Source of the DNA: Desmospora activa DSM 45169
Lineage (GTDB): Bacteria > Bacillota > Bacilli > Thermoactinomycetales > DSM-45169
Reading direction: 5' to 3'
DNA: 64,000 bases
Assembly (NCBI RefSeq): GCF_003046315.1
Contig: NZ_PZZP01000002.1
Location: forward strand, 186,001-250,000
Of the stretch, positions 55,005-64,000 are shown in pieces (the stretch's first letter is position 1; the number at the start of each line of letters is the position of its first letter). The notes under the pieces were generated by a model, which saw only the letters and a list, made by a program, of their open reading frames with translations, did no database searches and was not told the DNA's origin. The position numbers and the translations under genes are program-made.

Positions 55005-56729
55005 CTAGTGTGTGTTGTTACGATACACCTTGCAAACCTCTTCCAACATGCGTACGTTTCGTCCGACGGTGGAAGAGGAAACATCGTACTTGCGGGCGAC
55101 CCCTTGGTAGGTGAGCGGAAGACCGTGTAGCTTGGCTACCACATATTCCAAGGCGGCAACCCATCCCTCCACTTTGCGAATCACAGGTAGGTTGGGTTGG
55201 TTTTGGCGCAAGAATTCAGCCCAAATGATCTCGGCGTCATTCATCTGTGTCTGATCATACTCCCCGGCCATTCTTCCCAGACAACGATCCAGTACCTGTC
55301 GCCACGCCTGGAGCCAGTGCGGCAATTCCTGTGCCAGCTGGTAGGGCTGAATCATCACTTCTCGGCCATCCAAGCGAGCACGGCACGGCTCCTTTATGCC
55401 GATTTCACGAAGGATATATAAGGCGATACGCTTCAGGTCATCATCTTCATTTTCCTTCAGCAAGAAGCCGCGCAAAACCTCTTCCACTTCACCATCGCGA
55501 ATCCATTCAAATACTTGTAGCACTTGTAATTTTGTTTCGCGATCCCCGTGATTTAATGCCCAAAAGAAGGATGAGCGAATCAGAGGATTTTGCTTGATCT
55601 GCTCCGGAATGGACCGCCGTTGTTGTTGATCCAATTGCAACAACTGTTCCTCAAAGGGCAGTTGATAATGATAACTGATCGACGGCAGGCGCTGAAGAGA
55701 GCTTTCCGCCTCCACCAATTGGTTGAGGTAGAAGCGAGGCACCTCCGATTTCGGGTCGAGCTCACGGGCTACGCGCCAGTATTTTCGGGCGAAGCTCCAT
55801 TCGCCGATGTTAAAGGCGGCAACGGCAACATAGTGATATAAGCTGGAGTCCGGCGCGGGATCCAGTTTCAACAGATGCCTAAACAGACGATACGCTTCTT
55901 GATGTTCACCGAGAACACCCATGGTGGTCGCCAATTTCATCATTTGCTCCAAATGGAACGGAGCCCATTTTTTCAACATGCCCACCAAACGATCCCGCTG
56001 TTCCACCTGCCCTTGATATTGACTCAGAACAGCCAGATTACACAAAGCGTGGAGATTGTGGGAGTCCTTTTGCAGTACCTGGTGGATGGTTTTCATTGCA
56101 CGATCCAGTTCACCAGTATAATAATAGGACAATGCCAGGTTATTCATCGCCGCCAAAAAATCAGGCGCTTCCTCTACCAGTTTCTCCAGGATGCGGGTCG
56201 CCCGTAAAAAGTGACCGGCCTCCATACACTCCCGCGCTTCCTCATGCTTTCGCAGCAGGCGGTTCCGCGGTTGCACTCGTGGGCGTCGCGGTTGTCTTCC
56301 CAATTCAAAAGCCAACATCTCCAACATTTCCTCCGCTTCTTGGCTGAATTCCCCTTCAGGCTCTTCTTCCAAATAGCGCAGGCAGTGCTCTTCCGCCTTC
56401 TCAAAATCATCCATATTGGCATAGTTGTTGGCCATGTAGAAGTAGCATTCGTGTAGATGGGAGTCTACCTCTTGCAATATTCGCTCCAACACTTCGTTGG
56501 ACTCCTCAAAACGTCCCATCTCCGATAATATTCCCGCCAAATTGCACTGGTTGACTGGATTATCCGGTTCTTTTTCCGCCGCTAATCGAAAATACTTCAG
56601 CGCCTTGTCATAGCGATGTCGATCCAGGGAGCGGACTGCCCGTTCAAAGAAGAAGCCCGCATCCATACGCAGACGGATCACTTTATGTCCTTGTTCCTGT
56701 TTTCGATTATCCGCTTGCATTCGTTTCAT
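55005..56729 (-). CDS. TPR-repeat protein with C-terminal helix-turn-helix (YvcD-like)
   Basis: This 574-residue soluble protein resembles Bacillus YvcD, encoded near the his operon. TPR units occupy about residues 20-350, for example FERAVRSLDRHRYDKALKYF and NNLALSYYYTGELDRAM. A less ordered helical part follows (about 370-500). The end carries a recognisable HTH (GVARKYDVSSSTVGRNVRMLEEV, about 545-570). ATG 56729 (MKRMQAD) follows GGGTGGGAT. Its role is unknown; the HTH suggests DNA binding combined with a protein-interaction scaffold. Confidence 0.75.
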   Translation of the reverse strand: MKRMQADNRKQEQGHKVIRLRMDAGFFFERAVRSLDRHRYDKALKYFRLAAEKEPDNPVNQCNLAGILSEMGRFEESNEVLERILQEVDSHLHECYFYMANNYANMDDFEKAEEHCLRYLEEEPEGEFSQEAEEMLEMLAFELGRQPRRPRVQPRNRLLRKHEEARECMEAGHFLRATRILEKLVEEAPDFLAAMNNLALSYYYTGELDRAMKTIHQVLQKDSHNLHALCNLAVLSQYQGQVEQRDRLVGMLKKWAPFHLEQMMKLATTMGVLGEHQEAYRLFRHLLKLDPAPDSSLYHYVAVAAFNIGEWSFARKYWRVARELDPKSEVPRFYLNQLVEAESSLQRLPSISYHYQLPFEEQLLQLDQQQRRSIPEQIKQNPLIRSSFFWALNHGDRETKLQVLQVFEWIRDGEVEEVLRGFLLKENEDDDLKRIALYILREIGIKEPCRARLDGREVMIQPYQLAQELPHWLQAWRQVLDRCLGRMAGEYDQTQMNDAEIIWAEFLRQNQPNLPVIRKVEGWVAALEYVVAKLHGLPLTYQGVARKYDVSSSTVGRNVRMLEEVCKVYRNNTH

Positions 56730-56880
56730 CTTATCCCACCCTATCGGGGTAGTTCCCCATTGGCGCATGTCGCAAAAAGTATATCATATTTACTACAAAT
56801 TACATACCTACTACGAATGTTGATGTATCTCATCTGTCGTTTTTCTATTGTCCGCTTGAGGTAAACAGATGTCAAATACA

Positions 56881-56906
56881 CAAAAAACACCCCCAAAAAG
56901 GAGGTA
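56881..56906 (-). terminator. Terminator of the histidine operon
   Basis: On the minus strand ACCTCC-TTTTT-GGGGGT is followed by GTTTTTTG. Confidence 0.75.
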
Positions 56907-56930
56907 GAAAGTTTATTTCATCCGTTTAAG

Positions 56931-57560
56931 TTACCCCTTCGGACCATGTCTCTGTGCCAATTCCTGCAGAATCTCATCCAGAGACAAGCCCTGCTCCCGT
57001 AGTAGCACCAACCAGTGAAACAGAAGATCGGCACTTTCCCAACGCAGCTCGTCCGCAGAACGGTTTTTTGCTGCGATTACCACTTCTGTCGCTTCTTCAC
57101 CCACTTTTTTCAGGATGCGGTCCACTCCACCAGTAAACAGGGATGTGGTATACGAATCGGTGGGTCGCTCCGTTTCTCGCTGTGCAATCACCGCTTCCAG
57201 GGTATTTAAGATGGCGAAGCGATCACCGCTATCGGTTTGCGCCGGTTTAAAACAGGAATAAGCGCCGGTATGACAGGCGGGGCCAGCGGGAATCACCCGC
57301 ACTACCAATGCATCCCCGTCACAATCGCAAGCGATGGAAACGATACGCTGGGTGTTGCCCGATGTTGCCCCCTTATGCCACAACTCTTGGCGGGAGCGGC
57401 TCCAAAACCAGGTTTCTCCCGTCTCTAGCGTTTTGTTTAGCGATGCTTTGTTCATATAGGCCAATGTGAGCACTTCTTTGCTGACCGCATCCTGGACGAT
57501 GGCAGGCACCAAACCGTCGACGTCAAACCGTACCTGAGCCGGATCAAAGGAAAGGCTCAT
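56931..57560 (-). CDS. hisIE: Bifunctional phosphoribosyl-AMP cyclohydrolase / phosphoribosyl-ATP pyrophosphatase
   Basis: This 209-residue fusion covers histidine steps 2 and 3. The N-terminal HisI domain (about 1-105) has [29 protein letters not shown] and the zinc ligands CDCDGDAL and [14 protein letters not shown]. The C-terminal HisE domain (about 115-205) has [12 protein letters not shown] and [12 protein letters not shown]. Its ATG overlaps the hisF stop as ATGA. It is the last gene of the operon; a terminator lies 25 bases beyond. Confidence 0.97.
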   Translation of the reverse strand: MSLSFDPAQVRFDVDGLVPAIVQDAVSKEVLTLAYMNKASLNKTLETGETWFWSRSRQELWHKGATSGNTQRIVSIACDCDGDALVVRVIPAGPACHTGAYSCFKPAQTDSGDRFAILNTLEAVIAQRETERPTDSYTTSLFTGGVDRILKKVGEEATEVVIAAKNRSADELRWESADLLFHWLVLLREQGLSLDEILQELAQRHGPKG

Positions 57561-58315
57561 CGGACATGCACCCCTTTCTCTTTTAAGTAAGCCTTCAACT
57601 GCGGCAAGGGGATCTCACGATAATGGAAAACGGATGCGGCTAAAGCAGCGGCGGCCGGGGTCTCCCTGAATACTTCCGCAAAGTGCTCGACAGCCCCTGC
57701 GCCGCCGGAAGCGATTACCGGAACCCGTACTTCTGCTGCCACCGCCTGCGTCAAGTGGAGGTCAAAGCCCGACTTTTGCCCATCTTGATCCATGCTGGTC
57801 AGCAAAATCTCCCCGGCCCCCCTCTCGACGGCTTCCTGGGCCCATTCCACCGCATCTCGTCCTGTCTGGTTACGGCCGCCGTGGCTAAGCACTTCCCACC
57901 TCTCCCCATCGAGATCGAAGCGGGCATCGATGGCGACGACGATACATTGGCTGCCGAAGCGGCGGGCTCCTTCCTCAATCAGGTCGGGATTGAGCAGAGC
58001 GGCGGTATTGATGGAGATTTTGTCTGCACCGGCCCGTAACAGGCGAAACATATCGTCGACCGAGCTGATTCCTCCACCGACGGTAAAGGGGATGCTCAAT
58101 GTTCCCGCAGCTTGTTTGACCACTTCCACCATTGTTTTTCGCCCTTCATGAGAGGCGGATATGTCCAGAAACACCAACTCATCCGCTCCCTGTTCATCGT
58201 ACCGAGCGGCCAGTTCCACTGGGTCACCGGCATCCCTGAGATTAACGAAGGAAACGCCTTTTACCACACGGCCGTCCTTTACATCCAGGCAAGGAATAAT
58301 CCGTTTGGAAATCAT
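57557..58315 (-). CDS. hisF: Imidazole glycerol phosphate synthase, cyclase subunit
   Basis: This 252-residue TIM barrel has [22 protein letters not shown] (catalytic Asp11), [33 protein letters not shown] (Asp130) and [11 protein letters not shown]. It joins HisH to close the imidazole ring. I start it at ATG 58315, overlapping the hisA stop as ATGA; a long upstream frame is a shadow of hisA. Confidence 0.98.
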   Translation of the reverse strand: MISKRIIPCLDVKDGRVVKGVSFVNLRDAGDPVELAARYDEQGADELVFLDISASHEGRKTMVEVVKQAAGTLSIPFTVGGGISSVDDMFRLLRAGADKISINTAALLNPDLIEEGARRFGSQCIVVAIDARFDLDGERWEVLSHGGRNQTGRDAVEWAQEAVERGAGEILLTSMDQDGQKSGFDLHLTQAVAAEVRVPVIASGGAGAVEHFAEVFRETPAAAALAASVFHYREIPLPQLKAYLKEKGVHVR

Positions 58316-59055
58316 ACCCCCGCCTCCTTCTCCACCGCCTGTAGAGCCTCTTTTAAACGGATGGCCCCGGTATACAGCGCTTTGCCCACAATCGCTCCAG
58401 CAACTCCGTCTTTCGCATATCGGGCCAACTCCGTCAAATCGGCACTGGAGCGGACACCACCGGAGGCGATCACTTGGCGGCCACACGCCTGGGCGAGAAA
58501 ACGGATGGCATCCACATTGGGACCGCTCAGGGTACCGTCTCGGGCAATATCGGTAAAAATGAAGGTTTCCGCCCCCAGTGCCGCCATTTCGTTGGCCAGC
58601 CGTTCCACCGGGACATTGGAGGTATCCAGCCAACCATGGGTAGCCACCATGCCGTCCCGGGCATCCAACCCGACCGCGATGCGATCGCCGAAAGAAGCGA
58701 GCGCCTCTTTTACAAACGCAGGGTTGTCCACAGCGGCGGAGCCGATTACTACCCGTTGGACACCGGCATCTAACAATTGCCTCAAACGCTCCATATCACG
58801 AACGCCGCCACCCACTTGCAATGGACACGGGGCGGCAGCCGCCATTTTTTTGATCACTTCCAGATTAGCTGCTACACCGGTTCGGGCAGCATCGAGATCA
58901 ACCACATGCAACCACTCCGCGCCTTGATCGACAAAGCGGCGCACAACGGCGACGGGATCGGTGTCATATACCGTTTCGCGGGCATAGTCCCCTTGAAACA
59001 GTCGTACACAGTTGCCTCCACGCAGATCAATCGCCGGGTAAAGAGTGAAAGTCAT
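58312..59055 (-). CDS. hisA: ProFAR isomerase
   Basis: This 247-residue TIM barrel has [19 protein letters not shown] (catalytic Asp), [45 protein letters not shown] (second Asp) and IASGGV. It isomerises the aminoaldose of ProFAR to the aminoketose. ATG 59055 follows GGAAGGAG and overlaps the hisH stop by four bases. Confidence 0.97.
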   Translation of the reverse strand: MTFTLYPAIDLRGGNCVRLFQGDYARETVYDTDPVAVVRRFVDQGAEWLHVVDLDAARTGVAANLEVIKKMAAAAPCPLQVGGGVRDMERLRQLLDAGVQRVVIGSAAVDNPAFVKEALASFGDRIAVGLDARDGMVATHGWLDTSNVPVERLANEMAALGAETFIFTDIARDGTLSGPNVDAIRFLAQACGRQVIASGGVRSSADLTELARYAKDGVAGAIVGKALYTGAIRLKEALQAVEKEAGV

Positions 59056-59672
59056 GCGCAACCCACTCCTTCCCGGCACAACTGTGCAAAGTTATCCAAT
59101 AGCCGTATTCCCACCTTGCCGCTCTTTTCCGGATGAAACTGCATTCCAAACAATTGATGCCTGCCCACGATCGCCGTCACATTTTGATGATAATCGGTAA
59201 CAGCCAACACATCCTCACGATTGTCAGGAAGAACGCGGTGGGAGTGAACGAAATAGGCGTACCCCTCCTCCACTCCTTTTAACAGCGGGTGTGGCCCGTT
59301 AAATTGAAGTTGGTTCCAGCCCATATGGGGGATGTTGATATCCCCTTCCAACCGTTTGACATGGCCGGAAAACAGATTGAGCCCCTGATGATAACCGTGT
59401 TCATCACTGGAAGTAAATAAGAGCTGCATCCCCAGGCATATCCCCAATAACGGTTTTTCTGCGCTCGCTTCCCTGATCGCTTCCACTAGGCCCCTTTTTT
59501 TTAACTCCAGCATCGCATCGCCAAACGCACCCACCCCCGGAAGAATTAAGCCGTCTACTTGCCGCACCTCTTCCGGGTCAGCGATGATGCGAGCAGAGTG
59601 ACCCATACGTTCCAACGCACGACTGACGCTGTATAAATTGCCCATTCCGTAATCGATCACACCGATCATCAT
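59052..59672 (-). CDS. hisH: Imidazole glycerol phosphate synthase, glutaminase subunit
   Basis: This 206-residue class-I glutamine amidotransferase has DYGMGNLYSV at the start, LPGVGAFGDAM, the nucleophile Cys in LLGICLGMQLLF (near 80), and the His/Glu pair in GMQFHPEKSGKVG. It supplies ammonia to HisF. The ATG overlaps the hisB stop (ATGA). Confidence 0.97.
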   Translation of the reverse strand: MMIGVIDYGMGNLYSVSRALERMGHSARIIADPEEVRQVDGLILPGVGAFGDAMLELKKRGLVEAIREASAEKPLLGICLGMQLLFTSSDEHGYHQGLNLFSGHVKRLEGDINIPHMGWNQLQFNGPHPLLKGVEEGYAYFVHSHRVLPDNREDVLAVTDYHQNVTAIVGRHQLFGMQFHPEKSGKVGIRLLDNFAQLCREGVGCA

Positions 59673-60259
59673 AACACCCCCTTGGAGGATGGCACCCCGG
59701 TCACACGGGGATCTTTTTCTCCCGCCTGATCCAGTGCGCGGCCCAAGGCTTTAAACAAGGATTCGATCATATGGTGCGTATTGCGACCATAGTGCAGGAT
59801 CACATGCAGATTGATGCGCGCTTCTAGGGCCAGCTTCCAGAAAAATTCATGTACCAACTCTGTGTCGAAGTTCCCTACCTTTGCTTGCGGAAACTCCGCC
59901 CGAAACTCCATATGAGGACGGTTGGACAGATCGACGATCACCTGACCGAGGGCATCATCCATCGGCACCCACGCTTGTCCATAACGGCGGATTCCTTTTT
60001 TCTCTCCCAGGGCTTCCCGGATGGCCTGCCCTAAGCAGATGGCGATATCCTCCACCGTGTGGTGGTCATCGATCTCCCAATCTCCCTTTGCCTCTACCTC
60101 CAAATTGAAGAGGCCGTGTTTAGCCCACAGATCCAGCATATGTTCCAAAAAGGGAACCCCGGTATCAAGATGGGTTTGGCCGGAACCGTCCCACTCCAGC
60201 GACAGGCGAATCTGTGTTTCTTTCGTTTCCCGCTCCACTCGTGCACTCCGTTCAGCCAT
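59669..60259 (-). CDS. hisB: Imidazoleglycerol-phosphate dehydratase
   Basis: This 196-residue enzyme has DTGVPFLEHMLDLWAKHG, the Mn2+ motif DDHHTVEDIAICLGQA near residue 65, a DLSNRPHMEF block and the second metal motif near 165 (HHMIESLFKALGRAL). Unlike the enterobacterial protein it has no phosphatase domain. ATG 60259 follows GGAGAAGGAGGAC and lies within the last codons of hisD. Confidence 0.97.
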   Translation of the reverse strand: MAERSARVERETKETQIRLSLEWDGSGQTHLDTGVPFLEHMLDLWAKHGLFNLEVEAKGDWEIDDHHTVEDIAICLGQAIREALGEKKGIRRYGQAWVPMDDALGQVIVDLSNRPHMEFRAEFPQAKVGNFDTELVHEFFWKLALEARINLHVILHYGRNTHHMIESLFKALGRALDQAGEKDPRVTGVPSSKGVL

Positions 60260-61535
60260 GGGTGTCCTCCTTCTCCAACCGTACTCGGATTGAGGCGGCA
60301 TGGGCGCTCAATCCTTCCGCCTCAGCCAGGGTCACCACCGTCTGTCCATCCCGTTGGATCATATCGCGACTAGCGGCGATTAAGCTGGTCTTTTTCGTAA
60401 AATCATCCACTCCCAAAGGAGAGGAAAAGCGTGCCGTTCCATTGGTGGGCAGCACATGGCTGGGACCGGCCACATAATCGCCCAACGCTTCCGGACTCCA
60501 GTGACCTAAAAACAAGGCCCCGGCGTGTCTCACTTGGCCCACCCAACTCCAAGGATCTTCCACCATCAGCTGCAAGTGTTCCGGCGCTAAGCGATTTGCC
60601 GTTGCCACCGCTTCCGCTACATCAACGGTAATCGCGATCGCCCCGTGCTCACGTAGTGATTGGGCCGCAATCTCCCTCCGCGGCAGCCGCTCACATTGGC
60701 TGATCAGCTCGCGGGTAACGGCAGCGGCCAAGGTTTGTGACGGTGTGAGTAAAACGGCGGAGGCCATGGGATCGTGCTCAGCCTGGGACAACAGATCCGC
60801 CGCCACCCACGCCGCGTCAGCGCTATCGTCAGCGATTACCACAATCTCACTAGGGCCCGCGATCATATCGATATCCACTTGGCCGTAAACCAAGCGTTTG
60901 GCCAAGGTGACATAGCGATTACCGGGACCGCAGATCTTATCCACCCGTGGGATCGTTTCCGTCCCAAATGCCAAAGCAGCAATCGCCTGGGCACCGCCCA
61001 CCTTAAAAATGCGCTCCACTCCTGCTTCTCGTGCCGCCACCAAGGTGGTAGCGTCAATCTTGCCGTCGGCTTGCGGCGGGGTAGTGATCACCACTTCTTC
61101 CACTCCCGCCACTTGCGCCGGAATCACTGTCATCAACACGGTGGAGGGATAAGCGGCCCGTCCCCCCGGCACATAAACCCCTACCCGTTCCAATGGGAGA
61201 ACCAGTTGCCCCAAAACAGTCCCGTCCGTTTCCGTTTCCATCCAAGATGTTCGCTTTTGCCGTTCATGATAAGCGCGAATCTTGGCGGCAGCGGTTTGCA
61301 ACGCATTGATAAAAGCCGGTTCCACCTGTTGATACGCGTCCTCCATTTCCACAGCGGAGACCAGCGTTTCCGTCACTTCCACTTTGTCAAAGCGACGGGT
61401 ATATGCTGCCAACGCGGTATCCCCTTTATGTTGAACATGGCGAATCACCTCTCGCACCATGCGCTCTTCCTCGGGCGAGCCGGTTTCCTCCCGCCGTCGG
61501 ATATCCAGTTCATCCGCTTTTACGATCGAAATCAT
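60252..61535 (-). CDS. hisD: Histidinol dehydrogenase
   Basis: This 427-residue zinc enzyme oxidises histidinol to histidine in two NAD-dependent steps. Visible are [57 protein letters not shown] (zinc ligands), [27 protein letters not shown] and the catalytic region near the C-terminus. The ATG overlaps the hisG stop as ATGA. Confidence 0.97.
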   Translation of the reverse strand: MISIVKADELDIRRREETGSPEEERMVREVIRHVQHKGDTALAAYTRRFDKVEVTETLVSAVEMEDAYQQVEPAFINALQTAAAKIRAYHERQKRTSWMETETDGTVLGQLVLPLERVGVYVPGGRAAYPSTVLMTVIPAQVAGVEEVVITTPPQADGKIDATTLVAAREAGVERIFKVGGAQAIAALAFGTETIPRVDKICGPGNRYVTLAKRLVYGQVDIDMIAGPSEIVVIADDSADAAWVAADLLSQAEHDPMASAVLLTPSQTLAAAVTRELISQCERLPRREIAAQSLREHGAIAITVDVAEAVATANRLAPEHLQLMVEDPWSWVGQVRHAGALFLGHWSPEALGDYVAGPSHVLPTNGTARFSSPLGVDDFTKKTSLIAASRDMIQRDGQTVVTLAEAEGLSAHAASIRVRLEKEDTHG

Positions 61536-62182
61536 GATGAGCCCTCCTTCCCCTTCACCACTTGGGCCAACCGTTCAACGATCTCATTGACGGCACTGCT
61601 TTTTAAGCGATAACTGGCTCGATTGGCGATCAGGCGGGAGGTGACATGCGTGATCTCCTCCAGCTCCACCAGCCCGTTCTCCTTTAGGGTTCGCCCGGTT
61701 GAGACAATATCGACGATGCGATCGGTTAACCCGATCAGCGGGGCTAACTCCACCGAACCGTTTAAGTGGATGACGTCCACCTGTTGCCCTTTTTCACGGA
61801 AATAACGATCAGCGATCCGGGGGTATTTGGTGGCCACTTTGGGGTTAAATACCTGCTTCCAATCACGGGAACCGGCTACCGAGATGCGGCAGGGACTGAT
61901 GCCGAGATCCAGCAATTCATAAACATCCCGTTCCTCTTCCAGCAACACATCCTTGCCCACCACTCCCAAATCGGCCACACCGTGTTCCACATAGGTGGGA
62001 ACATCCATCGGTTTAACCATCAGAAAGGAGAGCGCTTCCTCCGGCACTTCCACCGTCAATTTACGGGAGTCTGCGGATAGATCTGTACCTACCGACAAAC
62101 CCGCCTGTTTTAACAATAAAAGCGCCTCATCAAAAATGCGTCCCTTAGGCATGGCCACCACCAGTGGCTCCCGTTCAGCCAT
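61532..62182 (-). CDS. hisG: ATP phosphoribosyltransferase, short catalytic subunit
   Basis: This 216-residue protein catalyses the first histidine step. It has [19 protein letters not shown], the [13 protein letters not shown] block and [16 protein letters not shown] (PRPP loop). The C-terminal regulatory domain of long HisG is absent; the short form needs HisZ, encoded just upstream and overlapping by eight bases. Confidence 0.96.
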   Translation of the reverse strand: MAEREPLVVAMPKGRIFDEALLLLKQAGLSVGTDLSADSRKLTVEVPEEALSFLMVKPMDVPTYVEHGVADLGVVGKDVLLEEERDVYELLDLGISPCRISVAGSRDWKQVFNPKVATKYPRIADRYFREKGQQVDVIHLNGSVELAPLIGLTDRIVDIVSTGRTLKENGLVELEEITHVTSRLIANRASYRLKSSAVNEIVERLAQVVKGKEGSS

Positions 62183-63317
62183 TTTCCCCCTCCTCCCCCC
62201 GTATCACCGCTATACCAGGATTATTTTCGTCGATCCGTAAGGTGACCGCTTTTCCTTCACTCCGCAAACGGGTCGCTTCCCGATAGGCACGTCGACGGGA
62301 AGCAGGATCATATACCAGGGTTATCGCTTCTTTTACCGACCCTTCCCCCGTCCCCGCCATAATCAACCGATCGGTCTTTAAAGCGAATCCACGGGCCGGT
62401 GCCGGGCGGTCAAAACGCTCCAACAACCGATCATAACGGCCACCGCTCAATAGATAATAGCTGGCGGCTCCATATCCTTCAAAATAGATGCCGGAGTAGT
62501 AATCCAAGCTTCCCACCAGGCTGAGATCGATCCCCATATAGTGATCCAGCTCCCAATCGCATAACGCCTCCCAAATCCCCTCCAAATGGGCGATCGCCTT
62601 CTGTACACGGGAGCAGTCCGTCCCTTTCCACCGCTGAAGGATTGTCACACCCCCACGCTGCTCCAGGATCGACAACAACCATTCCCTTCCACGCTCGGGC
62701 AAATCCAGGGCGTTGACACGATGGCGAAACTCCACCAAGTTGCGCCGACTCAAACATTCCCGCAGCTGATCCGCTGTTTTTCGATCCTGAAGCTGCTCCA
62801 TCAACAAGGCATCCAATAATCCTATATGACCGATCGCCAACTGGATAGAACCCACACGGCAAGCTTGCAGCGACTCTACCGCCAAAGCCAACACTTCCGC
62901 ATCCGCTTCCGGCGAATGATCACCCACCAGCTCCACACCGGATTGGAAAAACTCCGCACTCCGTCCCGCTTCCCGTTCCTGCGCTCGAAAAACGTTGGCA
63001 TGATAAAACAGCCGCAGCGGCAGCGGCTCTTCCCGCATCAACGACGCCACTACTCGGGCGATGGGGGCGGTTTGATCCGGGCGCAGAACCAGTGTCTTTC
63101 CCTGTCCGTCCAACAGCTTAAACAGCTTATCCTCATCGATGGCACTGGCGCCGCCGACGGTGTCAAAATACTCCAAGGTGGGGGTAATCACTTCCCGATA
63201 ACCCCACGCGGTAAACCGCTCTTCCACCTGTCGTTCAACCCACTGCTTTTTGCGGGCCACTTCCGGCAAAAAATCCCGTACACCCACCGGTTTTTCAAAT
63301 TCGCGCGGCTTTCCCAA
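62175..63317 (-). CDS. hisZ: ATP phosphoribosyltransferase regulatory subunit HisZ
   Basis: This 380-residue histidyl-tRNA synthetase paralogue has class-II motifs such as [41 protein letters not shown] (motif 2-like) and [12 protein letters not shown], but no anticodon-binding domain and an altered HisA motif. It forms an octamer with short HisG and mediates histidine feedback. TTG 63317 follows GGGAGTGGAG; a GTG at 63338 lacks a ribosome site. It is the first gene of the operon. Confidence 0.93.
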   Translation of the reverse strand: MGKPREFEKPVGVRDFLPEVARKKQWVERQVEERFTAWGYREVITPTLEYFDTVGGASAIDEDKLFKLLDGQGKTLVLRPDQTAPIARVVASLMREEPLPLRLFYHANVFRAQEREAGRSAEFFQSGVELVGDHSPEADAEVLALAVESLQACRVGSIQLAIGHIGLLDALLMEQLQDRKTADQLRECLSRRNLVEFRHRVNALDLPERGREWLLSILEQRGGVTILQRWKGTDCSRVQKAIAHLEGIWEALCDWELDHYMGIDLSLVGSLDYYSGIYFEGYGAASYYLLSGGRYDRLLERFDRPAPARGFALKTDRLIMAGTGEGSVKEAITLVYDPASRRRAYREATRLRSEGKAVTLRIDENNPGIAVIRGEEGENG

Positions 63318-63372
63318 CGGACTCCACTCCCAGAACACTTTAGTTTGCTAATGCGATAAAGATGTTCTTTGT

Positions 63373-63402
63373 AGTGTAACATCCATATCAAAACAGCGTC
63401 AA
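63373..63402 (-). promoter_or_regulatory. Promoter of the histidine operon
   Basis: On the minus strand -35 TTGACG (63397-63402), an 18-base spacer and -10 TACACT (63373-63378). The leader to hisZ is short, leaving no room for a T-box. Confidence 0.6.
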
Positions 63403-63980
63403 TCCGCCACTTTACTCCCGTTTCGCTCCTGTAGCCAGTGTGCCGCTTCTTTTAGCACCTTTGCACGGTATGAATATTGTTCCCGTTCTGAAGGGGACAT
63501 TTCCGCAAAGGTGCGATTCTCCCCCACGGGAACGAACAAAGGATTAAAGGGAAAACCGGGTTCCGGCGTCACACCGGGAGGGTATTCTTCCAATAAACGA
63601 CCATAGGTGTGTGCGGAAAAGGTATTCACCTCTCCATCCCATAAAATTGCAATCGCTCCTTCAAACCACGCATCGCGGCGCTCCCCTTGTAACAGTTTAA
63701 AAATCCCTTTATAGCCGATGCGTTCAAAAACCCGTTTCGTCAAAATCCCTGGAAAATGAGAGTAAGCCGCAAAGAAGATCCCGGCATCATCCACCATCAC
63801 CCGTTGGATTCCCCTCTCTTTTACCTGTTTCAACTTTTCACGGGTGACATCTTCAATCGTTCCGACGTCCGGTTCAAATAATTGAAGGGGAAGGCTGACA
63901 ACGTCAATCCCTAACGGAGTCAACACATGCCTGGCTTCCCGCAGCTTTCCCTCATTTGTTGTCGCAAAAGGCAATTTCAA
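63399..63980 (-). CDS. Ham1/RdgB-like non-canonical purine NTP pyrophosphatase
   Basis: This 193-residue protein has the Ham1 fold marks: LPFATTNEGKLREARHVL (nucleotide Thr-Asn-Lys), a VDDAGIFF metal motif where SGL is usual, and PGFPFNPLFVP and FAEMSPSEREQYSYRAKVL typical of the C-terminus. The family cleaves dITP and XTP to keep them out of DNA. The active-site segment FPGILTKRVFERIG differs from the usual PGVYSARY, so the specificity may have shifted. TTG 63980 follows GGAGGG; ATG 63995 near the window edge cannot be assessed. Confidence 0.8.
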   Translation of the reverse strand: MKLPFATTNEGKLREARHVLTPLGIDVVSLPLQLFEPDVGTIEDVTREKLKQVKERGIQRVMVDDAGIFFAAYSHFPGILTKRVFERIGYKGIFKLLQGERRDAWFEGAIAILWDGEVNTFSAHTYGRLLEEYPPGVTPEPGFPFNPLFVPVGENRTFAEMSPSEREQYSYRAKVLKEAAHWLQERNGSKVAD

Positions 63981-64000
63981 GCCAGTTCCCTCCATTCTTC

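Noticed and set aside
61995-62240. Overlapping plus-strand frames along the histidine operon
   Set aside because: All are antisense shadows of GC-rich his genes, which carry the family motifs.

Overview
The window reads as the chromosome of an endospore-forming, Gram-positive Bacillales-type bacterium of roughly 50% GC. The evidence is a gerA-type germinant receptor operon, the cggR-gapA-pgk-tpiA-gpmI-eno order, secG-est-rnr-smpB-ssrA, glcK-rapZ-yvcK-whiA-HPr, CtsR boxes at clpP, CcpA-type cre sites, and a histidine operon with the short HisG plus HisZ. Thermoactinomycetaceae is my best guess at the family. That is inference from gene content; no 16S rRNA is present.

Layout. 1-6.5 kb: a ROK regulator, the gerAA-AB-AC operon, a YkvA-like membrane protein and a small secreted protein. 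6.5-11.3 kb: a sugar-acid module (dgoD and kdgK diverging from an IclR regulator and a GntP permease). 11.5-18.1 kb: a hexuronate/mannonate operon (GntR regulator, TRAP transporter dctPQM, a zinc dehydrogenase, uxuA and a YjmF-type reductase). Both modules lead to 2-keto-3-deoxy-aldonates, which the kinase can phosphorylate. Several cre-like sites suggest catabolite control. 18.3-28 kb: a mixed accessory stretch with a YcsG-like transporter, a nitrilase-family amidase, a broken alcohol dehydrogenase abutting a tnpB/IS605 remnant, an ADP-ribosylglycohydrolase, a CodB-like permease, two acetyltransferases and a TrmN-like methyltransferase. 28-30.4 kb: a scarred region with decayed reading frames, a serine-recombinase tail, tRNA-Thr, a truncated tRNA and tmRNA.

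30.4-44.4 kb: core genes, all on the minus strand (smpB, rnr, two esterases, secG, the glycolytic operon, rpoN). 44.7-45.7 kb: tRNA-Arg and clpP on the plus strand. 45.7-49.5 kb: three envelope proteins of unknown role and a KhtTU-type K+/H+ antiporter. 49.5-54.5 kb: the HPr-whiA-yvcK-rapZ-glcK operon and a CBS-domain (DarB/CbpB-like) protein. 55-57 kb: a YvcD-like TPR protein. 56.9-63.4 kb: hisZGDBHAFIE with mostly 4-8 base overlaps, preceded by a Ham1-type nucleotide pyrophosphatase.

No complete insertion sequence, prophage or CRISPR array is present. The most unusual signals are non-coding: two distant hairpins with a compensatory base-pair change in the outer stem, a tnpB-less IS605/omega-RNA-like end, a 67-base repeat on both sides of rpoN, and a long structured stretch downstream of eno.
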